Shown: positions 24,220-32,644, counted from the stretch's first letter. The stretch is DNA of 64,000 nt from JAOUGY01 sp963792365 (GCA_963792365.1 CAWBVW010000005.1:620001-684000), one strand, 5' to 3'. Made by a program: numbers and translations. The notes: generated by a model not told the origin, from the letters alone.

Positions 24220-24277
24220 GGTACAGGTCTGGCGCGCGCATCAAAAGGACGGTGCCTCCTAGGACAACCCACACAGG

Positions 24278-24283
24278 TACGAT
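24278..24283 (+). promoter_or_regulatory. Leaderless -10 box TACGAT of the ATP-grasp gene
   Basis: TACGAT ends 7 nt before GTG 24291. This favours 24291 over the in-frame GTG at 24252. Confidence 0.5.
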
Positions 24284-24290
24284 CGACGGC

Positions 24291-25496
24291 GTGCCACGTG
24301 CGCTGGTCGTCCTCCCTACCTCGTCATATCGAACCGCGGACTTCGTGGCGGCGGCGGAGACACTCGGCATCGACCTCTCCATCGCATCGGACCAGGAACC
24401 GCCCCTCGGCGCCCCCGAGCGATTCGTTCAGATCGACTGCGATGACGTTGCCGCGTCGGCCCAGGCGATCGCCGATCTGGCGACCCGTACCCCGATCGAC
24501 GCCATAGTCGCCGCCGACGATGCCGGGGTCGCCATGGCCGCCGAGGCCGCCGCCATATTGGGTCTGCCCCACAACCATCCGGCCGCCGTAGCGGCAACAC
24601 TCGACAAGTTGACGTTGCGCAAGGCGCTCGACGCCGGCGAGATCAGACAACCGCGTTTTGTCGCGATCGAAGACGGGGACAACGTGGCCGGCGTCATGGC
24701 CACATTCGACGGTCCGGTGGTGCTGAAACCCAGATCCCTTTCCGCAAGCCGCGGCGTGATCAGAGTCGACGACCGATCGACGGTGGAGGCCGTGGCCGAT
24801 CGGATCCGGGACATCCAAGCGACTCATGGCGTGCCCAGATCACGGCCACTGGTGATGGAGCGATTCGTGCCTGGGCCCGAGATCGCCATAGAGGGCACGG
24901 TCTGGGGTGGGGAGTTCCGTGTCCTGGCCGTATTCGACAAGCCGGAACCGCTCGACGGGCCCTACTTCGAAGAAACGATCTACGTGACTCCAAGCCGGTC
25001 ACCCAAACTCGACGAGGCCACAGAGCTGGTGCGGCGGGCGACATCCACGCTGGGTCTCACACACGGCCCGATCCATGCCGAGGTACGCGTCGAGGACGGC
25101 ATACCGACATTGATCGAGGTGGCCGCCCGATCGATCGGCGGCCTCTGCGGCCGGGCACTTCGATTCGGGCTGATGGGCCGCTCCTTGGAGACGGTGATCC
25201 TCGCCCAGGCACTGGGAATCGAGGCGACGCAGGCTCGCCAGCCTCGAGCAACCGGTGTCCTGATGGTCCCGACGCCGCGCGCAGGGATCTTGGCCGGATT
25301 CGCGGGGCTGGAGGAGACCCTTGCGATCAGCGGAGTCACAGGGTTCGAGCCCGCGATCCCGGTCGGTCGGTCCGTGACGCCGCCGCCCGAGGACGGGCGG
25401 TATCTGGCATTCGTGTTCGCAAGTGGGTCGGATCCCGAAAGCGTGACCAGAACGCTCCGACGAGCGAAGCAAACCCTGATCCCACAGATCGACTGA
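24291..25496 (+). CDS. ATP-grasp domain ligase (L-amino-acid ligase/carnosine-synthase-like)
   Basis: 401 residues. After a preATP-grasp Rossmann-like part (RALVVLPTSSYRTADFVAAAETLGI) comes an ATP-grasp fold: PVVLKPRSLSASRGVIRV with the ATP-binding Lys, LVMERFVPGPEIAIEG, and the Mg-binding HAEVRVEDG-PTLIEVAARSIGG. The C-terminal region (ATGVLMVPTPRAGIL) resembles the BacD/LAL group that joins amino acids or forms amide bonds. No partner enzyme lies nearby, so the product cannot be named. An alternative start at 24252 (AAGGAC upstream) adds 13 residues. Confidence 0.87.
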   Translation: MPRALVVLPTSSYRTADFVAAAETLGIDLSIASDQEPPLGAPERFVQIDCDDVAASAQAIADLATRTPIDAIVAADDAGVAMAAEAAAILGLPHNHPAAVAATLDKLTLRKALDAGEIRQPRFVAIEDGDNVAGVMATFDGPVVLKPRSLSASRGVIRVDDRSTVEAVADRIRDIQATHGVPRSRPLVMERFVPGPEIAIEGTVWGGEFRVLAVFDKPEPLDGPYFEETIYVTPSRSPKLDEATELVRRATSTLGLTHGPIHAEVRVEDGIPTLIEVAARSIGGLCGRALRFGLMGRSLETVILAQALGIEATQARQPRATGVLMVPTPRAGILAGFAGLEETLAISGVTGFEPAIPVGRSVTPPPEDGRYLAFVFASGSDPESVTRTLRRAKQTLIPQID

Positions 25497-25527
25497 GCGC
25501 GGCGCCTGACGACAGCCCACCCGACGG

Positions 25528-26613
25528 TCAAAGTGCGAGAACACCCTGGATGGATTCCATCCGCCTCACTCGATCCATGGTGACGTCACTCGAGCCGTCC
25601 AGCAGCCCTTCCGTCTCGGCCAGGACCTCGCTCATGGGAAACATTCGAATGAAGGCGTCGCTGGTCGGCAGTCCCGGCTCGAGAATGTTCCATCCGGCCA
25701 TGAGGTCGGTCTTGCCCTCCAGCAACGCGTCGACCACGACAAGGCCGAAGCGCCCAGCCAACAGCCGATCGCGGAACGACGAGTTACCGCCTCTCACCAG
25801 ATGCCCGAGCACCGTCCCTCGAATGTCAACGTCCTCTTCGGCCAACTCGGCTTCCAGTTCGTTCACGAGCAGATGAGTTGGGATCTCCACGCCTTCGGCC
25901 TTGATGATGAGGACGCGCCGCTTGTTGCGAGGCCCGGAGAAGCTGCTTCGAACGCACGAGGCGACACCGTCGATGATCTCATCGAAGCTCTTCCCCTGCT
26001 CGGGGAGCAACACGGCATCGGCGGCCGTGGCGATCGCCGATGCCATGGCCAGATAGCCCGAGTGACGTCCCATGACCTCGACGATGAACGCACGGCGGTG
26101 AGATCGGGCCGTGTCGGAGATGCGGTCGCACGCCTCCACGATGGTGTTGAGGGCGGTGTCGACACCGAGGGCCTCCCGCGTGAGGCCGATGTCGTTGTCG
26201 ATCGACGCCGGGATCGACAAGACCGGGATGTCGGATTCGCCGGCCAGCGCGTGCGCCCCCGCGATCGATCCGTTCCCGCCGACGACGACCAGTCCGATGC
26301 AGTCCCAGTCCCGCAGGTTCTCGACGGCCTTGGCTCGATGGGCCGGATCGAAGAACCGGGGGCAGCGTGCAGAACCGAGCACGGTCCCACCCAAGCCGCC
26401 GATACCTTCGACATCTGCAGCCGGAAACACGATGGCGCCGCTTTCCTCCCGACGTGTGAGCGGAATGACGTCCCCGTCTATGAGGCCGTCATAACCCCGC
26501 TCGACGCCCACGACGTCGTAGCCACGAATCGCGCCGACCTTCGTAACGGACTGGATGGCGGCGTTCATACCGGGCGCGTCCCCACCTGACGTCAACACTG
26601 CGATAGTCGGCAT
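25528..26613 (-). CDS. pfkA: 6-phosphofructokinase
   Basis: 361 residues from ATG 26611-26613 (AAGGAG 6 nt upstream). It makes fructose 1,6-bisphosphate in glycolysis. Seen: TSGGDAPGMNAAI (9-21), GYDGLIDGD, GGTVLGSARC, VVGGNGSIAGAHAL (residues 111-124) and IPASIDNDI with the catalytic aspartates 139 and 141. The Gly after Asn in GGNGS is the position that marks ATP-dependent enzymes (Asp in pyrophosphate-dependent ones). The preceding residue, usually the Mg-binding Asp of GGDGS, is Asn114 here. MGRHSGYLA and the FRDRLLAG region complete the sugar site. Cosubstrate by inference: ATP. Confidence 0.95.
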   Translation of the reverse strand: MPTIAVLTSGGDAPGMNAAIQSVTKVGAIRGYDVVGVERGYDGLIDGDVIPLTRREESGAIVFPAADVEGIGGLGGTVLGSARCPRFFDPAHRAKAVENLRDWDCIGLVVVGGNGSIAGAHALAGESDIPVLSIPASIDNDIGLTREALGVDTALNTIVEACDRISDTARSHRRAFIVEVMGRHSGYLAMASAIATAADAVLLPEQGKSFDEIIDGVASCVRSSFSGPRNKRRVLIIKAEGVEIPTHLLVNELEAELAEEDVDIRGTVLGHLVRGGNSSFRDRLLAGRFGLVVVDALLEGKTDLMAGWNILEPGLPTSDAFIRMFPMSEVLAETEGLLDGSSDVTMDRVRRMESIQGVLAL

Positions 26614-26639
26614 GCTTGCTCCTTGGGAGCGCAGGAAGA

Positions 26640-26645
26640 TAGCGT
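26640..26645 (+). promoter_or_regulatory. Leaderless -10 box TAGCGT upstream of the thiN leader ORF
   Basis: TAGCGT ends 6 nt before GTG 26652, placing transcription start at or near that codon rather than at the thiN ATG. Confidence 0.45.
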
Positions 26646-26651
26646 GGAGAC

Positions 26652-26720
26652 GTGCACATCGACATTCCTTCAGGGGCCGACCGCCCCACGGTGGTCTCGT
26701 TCATGGAGGGTCGAACATGA
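26652..26720 (+). CDS. Candidate 22-codon leader ORF coupled to thiN
   Basis: GTG 26652 opens a 22-codon frame (VHIDIPSGADRPTVVSFMEGRT) whose TGA overlaps the thiN ATG as ATGA. The -10 box spacing suits a leaderless start at this GTG. Third positions are mostly G or C, as in neighbouring genes. It may simply carry ribosomes to thiN, or the peptide may have its own role. It resembles no family known to me and could be chance. Confidence 0.4.
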   Translation: MHIDIPSGADRPTVVSFMEGRT

Positions 26721-27346
26721 GGACGGCAGTGGTGATCGCCGGTGGAGAGGCACCCCCTCTCGATGTCCTCGACGACCTTCCCGACTCGGCATGGGTCGTA
26801 GGTGTGGATAGTGGCGCGGATCAGGCCCGGGAACTCGGATTGAAACCCGACCTGATCGTCGGAGACATGGACTCCGTGTCGGCCGAAGCCATCGACGCAG
26901 ATGCGGAGGTCATGCGGTTTCCGACGGACAAGGACGCCACCGATCTCGAACTCGCCCTCGATGCGGTGACCGAACGCGACGACATCGATCGGGTGATCGT
27001 AGTGGGAGGGACCGGTGGCAGACTCGATCACTTCTTGGCCACGGGGCTGATCTTGGCGAACCCTCGGTTCGCCCATGTCGACATCCAGTGGCTCGCGCAC
27101 CCGGGTCGTGTCACGGTGATCCACGAGCACGCACGGCTGCATGGCGGCGTCGGCGCCCACGTTTCGCTGCTCCCGGTGGGCGGCGACGTCGTGGGTGTGA
27201 CCACCACCGGCCTCCGCTGGCAGCTGGAGCGGGAGATTCTGCGATTTGGGACCAGTCGCGGCGTGAGCAACGAGTTCGTCGCTGCGGTCGCCACGGTGTC
27301 GATCGAAGCGGGGGTTCTCCTCGCGGTGCAACCGATCGCAGACTGA
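26717..27346 (+). CDS. thiN: Thiamine pyrophosphokinase
   Basis: 209 residues from ATG 26717 (GGAGGG 6 nt upstream). It makes thiamine diphosphate from thiamine and ATP, the cofactor of AceE and MenD encoded in this window. Seen: VIAGGEAP, VGVDSGADQARELGLKPDLIVGDMDSV (residues 28-54, the metal-binding acidic cluster), FPTDKDATDLELALD, and VVGGTGGRLDHFLAT, the thiamine-site motif. The C-terminal thiamine-binding sheet follows (SLLPVGGDVVGVTTTGLRWQL, GTSRGVSNE). No TPP riboswitch precedes it. It is convergent with the 27351 dehydrogenase. Confidence 0.94.
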   Translation: MRTAVVIAGGEAPPLDVLDDLPDSAWVVGVDSGADQARELGLKPDLIVGDMDSVSAEAIDADAEVMRFPTDKDATDLELALDAVTERDDIDRVIVVGGTGGRLDHFLATGLILANPRFAHVDIQWLAHPGRVTVIHEHARLHGGVGAHVSLLPVGGDVVGVTTTGLRWQLEREILRFGTSRGVSNEFVAAVATVSIEAGVLLAVQPIAD

Positions 27347-27350
27347 ACCG

Positions 27351-28328
27351 TCAGCCCGAACGCCCGCCGTACACCTCCGGGTTGGCACATGCCCTCATCG
27401 GCCTGCCATCGAGCCCGGCGGCGAGATTCTCGAATGCGAGGGCCGTCATGGCAGCCCTGGTCCGATGGCTGGCACTCCCGAGATGAGGAATCACAAGGCA
27501 ATTCGGCAGGTCGAGGAGCGGATGATCCGCCGGGAGCGGTTCCGGATCGGTGACATCGAGGGCGGCGCTTGCGATCTGGCCGGTCCTGAGCGCTTCGACG
27601 AGGGCGTCGGTGTCCACGATCGGCCCTCGAGCGATATTCACGAGCGTGGCCGTAGGCTTCATCAGTGCAAGGGCAGCGCGATCGATGAGCGAGCGGGTTT
27701 CCTCGGACAGCGGCGTTGCGATCACGACGTGGTCCGCCTCTGCCAGCAGCTCTCCGAGTGGCCTGTGGCTCACCTTGAGAGACGCCTCGAGGTGGGGCTT
27801 GCGCCTCCGGGCCGAGTAGAGCACTCGCATGTCGAACCCCTGTGCCCGCCGGGCGATCGCCGAGCCAATCCGCCCCAGACCGATGATCCCGAGCGTCGTA
27901 CCGTGTAGGTCACCACCGAGCAGAAGGTCGGGTCGCCATGGTCCCCACTCCCCACGCCTGACGTGGTCGAAGCCTTCCGGAAGTCGTCTGACCGCCGCAG
28001 CCAGCAGAGCCCACGCCGTGTCGGCGGTGGTCTCGGTGAGCACGTCGGGTGTGTGTCCCACCGGGATGCCCCGCGACGTGCACGTCTCGACGTCGATGTT
28101 GTCCACACCTACGGCCACTTGTGACAAGGCGACGAGTGCGGGCGACCGCCCGATCACCGATGCGTCGATGGGATCGGTGAGAAAGGTGACCGCTCCCACG
28201 GCATCCTCGAGCTCGGATTGCAGAAGATCGAGTGGCATCTGTGTCGTCTCCGGCCACATGGTCACGGAGACTCGCTCGAGCAAATCAAAGTGCTTCGGTT
28301 CGACGGCTCTCGTGACGACGATCTTCAT
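27351..28328 (-). CDS. D-2-hydroxyacid dehydrogenase (glyoxylate/hydroxypyruvate reductase-like)
   Basis: 325 residues with the full family layout: the NAD-binding loop GIIGLGRIGSAIARRAQGFDMRVLYSAR (residues 146-173), catalytic Arg in NIARGPIVDTDAL, Glu in DVTDPEPLPADHPL, and His in IPHLGSASHRTR. It reduces 2-keto acids such as glyoxylate or hydroxypyruvate. An Arg replaces the usual acidic residue after the Gly-rich loop, suggesting NADPH preference. It is a single-gene unit; TAGCCT lies 12 nt before the ATG. Confidence 0.94.
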   Translation of the reverse strand: MKIVVTRAVEPKHFDLLERVSVTMWPETTQMPLDLLQSELEDAVGAVTFLTDPIDASVIGRSPALVALSQVAVGVDNIDVETCTSRGIPVGHTPDVLTETTADTAWALLAAAVRRLPEGFDHVRRGEWGPWRPDLLLGGDLHGTTLGIIGLGRIGSAIARRAQGFDMRVLYSARRRKPHLEASLKVSHRPLGELLAEADHVVIATPLSEETRSLIDRAALALMKPTATLVNIARGPIVDTDALVEALRTGQIASAALDVTDPEPLPADHPLLDLPNCLVIPHLGSASHRTRAAMTALAFENLAAGLDGRPMRACANPEVYGGRSG

Positions 28329-28377
28329 GGCGCTTGCTCGAGGCTATCGCGGCAAGCTCATTGATCGCCAGCTCCAC

Positions 28378-28383
28378 TAGGTT
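28378..28383 (+). promoter_or_regulatory. Leaderless -10 box TAGGTT of the L,D-transpeptidase gene
   Basis: TAGGTT ends 8 nt before ATG 28392. Confidence 0.4.
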
Positions 28384-28391
28384 GTCATCCG

Positions 28392-29195
28392 ATGCTCCGT
28401 CGAAGAAATCCTCTCGTTCTCGTAGTCGTCCTGGCGGCTTGCAGCGCCTCGGCTGCACCGCTCGCGCCGGCCGATGCCACCTCGACGACCACGACAACCC
28501 TGGCCACGACCACGAGCACGACGACACCGACGACCACCACGACCACGAGGCCGACCACCACGACCACGGTGCTCTCGACAGCATCGCTGGCCCCTGGAGA
28601 GTCGCTGGCAGCTCGTTCCGACGGGGAGTTGGGAGTGTTTGCGTCCGCAGGCGACGCCGAGCCCATGTTCACGCTGGAAGCGGCCACCATCCTGGGGACG
28701 CCACGAGTGGTGAAGGTGATCGAAGGTCCGGATGCGGGGTGGATGAGGGTCTCGTTGCCGGTACGGCCCAATGGGTCCGAAGGGTGGATCCGTGCGGACG
28801 ACGTGACGCTTTTTGTGCTCGACCGCAGAGTGGAGGTGGATCTCTCGGATCGACGGCTGGAGGTCATCGGTCCCGACGGCACCCTGCTGGAGACGACGGT
28901 TGCGGTCGGGTCGTCATCGAGTCCGACGCCCGTCGGAAGCTTCTTCGTCACCGACTCCGTGATCGTCGGTAACCCCACGGGCCCGTGGGGTCCCTGGGCG
29001 TTTGGCCTCTCTGCCTATTCGGACGTCGTGACCGAGTTCAACGGCGGAAACGGCATCATCGGTATCCACGGAACCAATCGGCCGGGCTCAATCGGCTACG
29101 CCCAGTCCCTGGGATGCGTCCGGGTACCCAACGACGTTGCCCTCGAGCTCGGAGAGCTGATCAGCGCAGGGGTGCCGGTCGAGATCGCTCCCTGA
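28392..29195 (+). CDS. L,D-transpeptidase (YkuD) lipoprotein
   Basis: 267 residues. Lipobox LVVVLAACSAS (Cys near 17) is followed by a 35-residue Thr-rich spacer, an SH3-like segment (residues 65-135, GWMRVSLPVRPNGSEGWIRADDV), then a YkuD catalytic domain. The active-site motif is HGTNRPGSIGYAQSLGCVRVPN, with the conserved His, Ser, Gly, Cys and Arg; the Cys forms the acyl-enzyme that makes 3-3 crosslinks in peptidoglycan. It is anchored to the outer face of the membrane. Confidence 0.94.
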   Translation: MLRRRNPLVLVVVLAACSASAAPLAPADATSTTTTTLATTTSTTTPTTTTTTRPTTTTTVLSTASLAPGESLAARSDGELGVFASAGDAEPMFTLEAATILGTPRVVKVIEGPDAGWMRVSLPVRPNGSEGWIRADDVTLFVLDRRVEVDLSDRRLEVIGPDGTLLETTVAVGSSSSPTPVGSFFVTDSVIVGNPTGPWGPWAFGLSAYSDVVTEFNGGNGIIGIHGTNRPGSIGYAQSLGCVRVPNDVALELGELISAGVPVEIAP

Positions 29196-29196
29196 T

Positions 29197-29305
29197 CGGT
29201 CGGTGCTCCCCACTCAGCGGGTTCCCGTGTAGCGCGGCGATGCACGCCCCTGCTGCCTGATTCGAAGGCGGGGAGCACGAAAGGTCTGGTCGAACCTGCC
29301 GACCG
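29197..29305 (+). other. Possible three-way-junction leader RNA before the EAL-HDOD gene
   Basis: CGGTCG (29197-29202) pairs with CGACCG (29300-29305). Inside, GTGCTCCCC (29203-29211) pairs with GGGGAGCAC (29270-29278), enclosing smaller hairpins such as GCCT/AGGC, and AGGT (29282-29285) pairs with ACCT (29294-29297). It starts right after the L,D-transpeptidase stop and ends 18 nt before the EAL-HDOD start. It matches no riboswitch class I recognise. Chance GC-rich pairing is the alternative. Confidence 0.35.
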
Positions 29306-29323
29306 GGGACGCTGGAGTCTCTG

Positions 29324-30529
29324 ATGCTTGTTGACACGTTCTTTGCCCGCCAACCCATCTTTGATCGCAACCGCAGGTTGTGGGGCTACGAGCTGCTCTA
29401 CCGGTCCGGTCCGGTGCGGACCGCCGATGTCCTCGACCCGGTGGCCGCCACCGCCCATGTGCTGGCGAGCGCCTTCTCCGACACCTTCGACTCCGACCTG
29501 ACCGGCGGCGTGCCAGTGTTCGTCAATCTCCCACGGGAGATGATCGTCTCGATGGCGGTGCTCGCATTTCCTCCGAATCAGGTTGCTCTCGAGATACTCG
29601 AAGACGTTCGCGCGGACCAGGAGGTGGTCGAGGCCCTGGCCGAGCTGAAGACGGCCGGGTATCGCATCGCTCTGGACGACTTCGTCGTCGACGACCATCG
29701 ACGATCGTTGTTGCCATTCGTCGACATCGTGAAGGTGGACCTGGCGGCCGTACCGGTCGAGGCGCTGGCAGCCACCGTCGCCGACCTCCGCCCGAGCGGG
29801 GTGGCGCTGCTCGCCGAGAAGGTCGAGGGCCCCGACATGTATGCGCGTTGCCACGATCTGGGATTCTCGATGTTCCAAGGCTTCTTCTTCGCTCGGCCAG
29901 AGCTCGTGGCTGGACGAAGGATCGACGAAGGCCGCTCCCGGCTGGCGGAGCTCCTCGCCGAACTGCATCGCCCTGATATCTCCATCGATGGTGTGGCCGA
30001 GACAGTGGAACGCCATCCTGACTTCTCCCTCAAACTGCTGCGGCTCCTCAACTCCGCCGTCCACGGGCTGCCTCGAACCGTCGAGTCCATCCGTGAGGCG
30101 GTGGTGATGTTGGGAATCAGAAAGGTCACCGAGCTCGCCACGGTGTTGGCGTTCGCTTCGAACGATCAGAAGCCGAAAGAACTCCTTTCCCTCGGCCTGA
30201 CGCGGGCTCGGATGTGCTCGACTGTGGCCGAACGGACCGCCCGGGTCGACCCGCATTCCTTCTTCACCGTCGGAGTGCTCAGCGTGCTCGACGCTCTGGT
30301 CGATCAACCCATGTCCGACCTCGTGACGCCGCTCCCGCTCGCCGACGACGTGAAAGAGGCGCTGGTCACTCGCAGCGGTGCCAAGGGAGCGATCCTCGAT
30401 GCTGCGATCGCATACGAGCGCGCCGAATGGGACCGCCTCGACTCGTTCGATCTGGATGCGACAACGCTGACGAGCAGTTATCTCGACGCCCTCGCCTGGT
30501 CACATCGATTGATGGCCGCAGCCGGCTGA
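29324..30529 (+). CDS. EAL-HDOD signalling protein (YuxH-like)
   Basis: 401 residues, with GGAG 6 nt before the start. The N-terminal 190 residues are an EAL-type domain (RQPIFDRNRRLWGYELLYRSG, LEILED, LDDFVVDD, LAEKVEGPDMYARCHDLGFSMFQGFFFARP). The motif residues are only partly those of active c-di-GMP phosphodiesterases, so binding rather than hydrolysis is likely. Residues 195-395 are an HDOD domain (LKLLRLLNSAVHGLPRTVESIREAVVMLG), a degenerate HD fold for protein interaction. Such fusions link c-di-GMP or stress signals to unknown outputs. A possible structured leader lies upstream. Confidence 0.92.
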   Translation: MLVDTFFARQPIFDRNRRLWGYELLYRSGPVRTADVLDPVAATAHVLASAFSDTFDSDLTGGVPVFVNLPREMIVSMAVLAFPPNQVALEILEDVRADQEVVEALAELKTAGYRIALDDFVVDDHRRSLLPFVDIVKVDLAAVPVEALAATVADLRPSGVALLAEKVEGPDMYARCHDLGFSMFQGFFFARPELVAGRRIDEGRSRLAELLAELHRPDISIDGVAETVERHPDFSLKLLRLLNSAVHGLPRTVESIREAVVMLGIRKVTELATVLAFASNDQKPKELLSLGLTRARMCSTVAERTARVDPHSFFTVGVLSVLDALVDQPMSDLVTPLPLADDVKEALVTRSGAKGAILDAAIAYERAEWDRLDSFDLDATTLTSSYLDALAWSHRLMAAAG

Positions 30530-30566
30530 CAGCGTCGAGGAGCCGGTCACGCCGTTGCAGAATGGG

Positions 30567-31478
30567 TCACTGAGCCCCGAGCATCTGGCCGAGCAGATGG
30601 AGCTCTTCGCTCGACGCACCCATGATCTGATACGAACCGACATCTCGGATCTCCTCGATGTGCTCGGCAACCGCCTCGACCGTCGGAACCTGCTTCGGCC
30701 CGGCAAACCAACCGTCATTGGCACCCACGAAGAACCGGGCGTAGCGGCCGCCGCCGGCAGAGAAGATCTCGTGGCTGAATGGGTTGGCTTCGGAACACAG
30801 GTAGACGACCATCGGCGTGACCTGATCGGGGTCGAGCATTTCGGCGAACGGTCCGAGAAGCTCTTCTGTCATGCGCGTACGGGCGACGGGAGCCAAGGCG
30901 TTGGACCGGATGTTGTACTTGGCCCCTTCTATGGCGATGACTCCGGACAGCCCGACCAGACCCATCTTGGCGGCGCCATAGTTGGCCTGTCCGAAGTTCC
31001 CCAGGATGCCGGAGTTGGACGACGCGAAGACAAATCTGCCGTATCCACGTTCCTTCATGTGCACGAACGCCGGCTGAGCGACGTGGAACGCCCCTCGCAG
31101 ATGTACGTCGAGGACGGCGTCGACCTCTTCGAACGTCATGTTGGCGAAGCTACGGTCACGGAGGATGCCGGCGTTGCTGACCACGATGTCGAGTTGTCCG
31201 TAGGTGTTCAGGGCCGTGTCGACGATCGACCGCCCGCCTTCAGGGGTCGCCACCGAGTCGTAGTTCGCCACGGCTACTCCCCCGGCCCCGACGACCTCAT
31301 CGACCACTCGATCGGCGGCCGATTCACTGCCTCCCGAGCCATCGACCGTGCCGCCGAGGTCGTTGACGACCACGGAGGCGCCTCGGCGCGCGAGCTCCCT
31401 CGCATAGGACCTTCCCAGCCCGCCACCGGCACCCGTCACCACCGCTACCCGTCCATCGAATGTGATGGCATCGGACAT
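30567..31478 (-). CDS. SDR family oxidoreductase (MFE-2/FabG-like 3-hydroxyacyl-CoA dehydrogenase type)
   Basis: 303 residues from ATG 31476-31478 (GAGGAGG upstream). Cofactor loop VAVVTGAGGGLGRSYARELARRGASVVVNDLGG, then NAGILRD, Ser in FASSNSG and YGAAKMG as the catalytic Tyr-Lys pair. The insert VNDLGGTVDGSGGSESAADRVVDEV is the one seen in peroxisomal-type multifunctional enzyme 2 and related 3-hydroxyacyl-CoA dehydrogenases. A 60-residue C-terminal extension follows the SDR core. It is third in the TetR-ACAD-SDR operon, 17 nt after the dehydrogenase. Confidence 0.93.
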   Translation of the reverse strand: MSDAITFDGRVAVVTGAGGGLGRSYARELARRGASVVVNDLGGTVDGSGGSESAADRVVDEVVGAGGVAVANYDSVATPEGGRSIVDTALNTYGQLDIVVSNAGILRDRSFANMTFEEVDAVLDVHLRGAFHVAQPAFVHMKERGYGRFVFASSNSGILGNFGQANYGAAKMGLVGLSGVIAIEGAKYNIRSNALAPVARTRMTEELLGPFAEMLDPDQVTPMVVYLCSEANPFSHEIFSAGGGRYARFFVGANDGWFAGPKQVPTVEAVAEHIEEIRDVGSYQIMGASSEELHLLGQMLGAQ

Positions 31479-31495
31479 CTGTTCCTCCTCTTGAT

Positions 31496-32644
31496 TCAAA
31501 GACCGAGCGAGCGGCCAACGATCTCTTTCATGATCTCGGTGGTCCCTCCGTAGATGGTCTGCACCCGGGCGTCGCGGAACGCGCGAGCGATCGGGTATTC
31601 CTCCATGTAGCCCCAACCCCCGAAGAACTGAAGGCAGGAATCGATCACGCGCATCTCCAACTCCGTGATCCACCACTTGGCCTTGGCTGCATCCTCGGCG
31701 GTGAGGGTGCCGTCGTTGAGCGCGAGCACCTGCTGGTCCACGTATGTTCTGGCGATCTCGAGTTCGGTGGCCATCTCAGCCATCCGATGCTTGATCGTCT
31801 GGAACGATCCGATCGGGGCACCGAACGCCTTCCGCTCCGTGACGTACTCGAGCGTCCAGCCGAAGGCGGTCTCCGCGTGCGCGAGGGCTCCCGCCGCCAG
31901 CGACAGTCGTTCCTGTGGCAGGTTGTCGACCAGATGGAGGAATCCTCTGCCTTCCTCTCCGAGGAGGTTCGCCGCGGGCACCGCCACATCATTGAAGAAC
32001 AACTCCGCGGTGTCCTGGGCGTGCATCCCGATCTTCTCGAGGTTTCGGCCCCGCTCGAACCCTTCCATACCGTCCTCGACCACGACCAGACTCATGCCCG
32101 AATGCCGAGCTTCGGGGTCGGTCTTGACCGCAACGATCACGACGTCGGAGTTGATGCCATTTGTGATGAAGGTCTTGGATCCGTTCACGATGTAGTGATC
32201 CCCGTCCCGGACGGCGGTCGTCTTGATGCCCGCGAGGTCGGATCCGGCGCCAGGTTCCGTCATGGCGATGGCGGTCATGATCTCACCACTGGCCATCCCC
32301 GGGAGCCAGCGTTCCTGCTGCTCTTCTGTCGCCAGGTCGAGGAAGTACGGAAGGCACACGTCGTTGTGGAGCGTGATGCACATTGCCGATGCGAGCGTGT
32401 CGGCCTTGGCCGACTCCTCGCCGATGATCATGTTGTACCTGAAGTCGCTCACACCGCCGCCACCGAAGCGCTCGGGAATGGCCGTTCCGAGAAGTCCTTG
32501 ATGTCCGGCGGCACGGAACATGGCCTTGTCCACGATGCCCTCGGACTCCCACCTGTCACGATGCGGCACCATTTCTCTGGCAAGGAACGTGCGCACAGAC
32601 TCGCGAAACAAGTCATGCTCATCCGAGAAGATCGTCCTACGCAT
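31496..32644 (-). CDS. Acyl-CoA dehydrogenase
   Basis: 382 residues from ATG 32642-32644, overlapping the TetR stop by 8 nt. FAD-dependent alpha,beta-desaturation of acyl-CoA. Seen: AMTEPGAGSDLAGIKTTAVRDGDHYIVNGSKTFITNG (residues 122-158, substrate and FAD contact), the EKIGMHAQDTAELFF segment, ERLSLAAGALAHAE and the C-terminal QIYGGTTEIMKEIVGRSLGL with the flavin-contact TTEIM. The catalytic Glu is in the canonical place just before GGTTEIMKE-like sequence, in the YGGTTE region. Chain length is not predictable. Confidence 0.95.
   Translation of the reverse strand: MRRTIFSDEHDLFRESVRTFLAREMVPHRDRWESEGIVDKAMFRAAGHQGLLGTAIPERFGGGGVSDFRYNMIIGEESAKADTLASAMCITLHNDVCLPYFLDLATEEQQERWLPGMASGEIMTAIAMTEPGAGSDLAGIKTTAVRDGDHYIVNGSKTFITNGINSDVVIVAVKTDPEARHSGMSLVVVEDGMEGFERGRNLEKIGMHAQDTAELFFNDVAVPAANLLGEEGRGFLHLVDNLPQERLSLAAGALAHAETAFGWTLEYVTERKAFGAPIGSFQTIKHRMAEMATELEIARTYVDQQVLALNDGTLTAEDAAKAKWWITELEMRVIDSCLQFFGGWGYMEEYPIARAFRDARVQTIYGGTTEIMKEIVGRSLGL

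Noticed and set aside
24252..24290. In-frame GTG 24252 as the start of the ATP-grasp protein.
   Set aside because: The AAGGAC before it is close, but the first 13 residues do not look like part of the fold and the -10 box TACGAT would lie inside the gene; GTG 24291 fits the leaderless pattern. Not fully excluded.
28470..28580. ACC/ACG-rich simple repeat as a microsatellite or CRISPR-like array.
   Set aside because: It encodes the Thr-rich spacer of the L,D-transpeptidase lipoprotein; units are irregular. A similar stretch near 42190-42290 encodes the OppA-like spacer.
29197..29305. c-di-GMP (GEMM) riboswitch before the EAL-HDOD gene.
   Set aside because: The conserved GGGACGCAAAGC-type core and tetraloop receptor are missing; only unspecific helices are seen.
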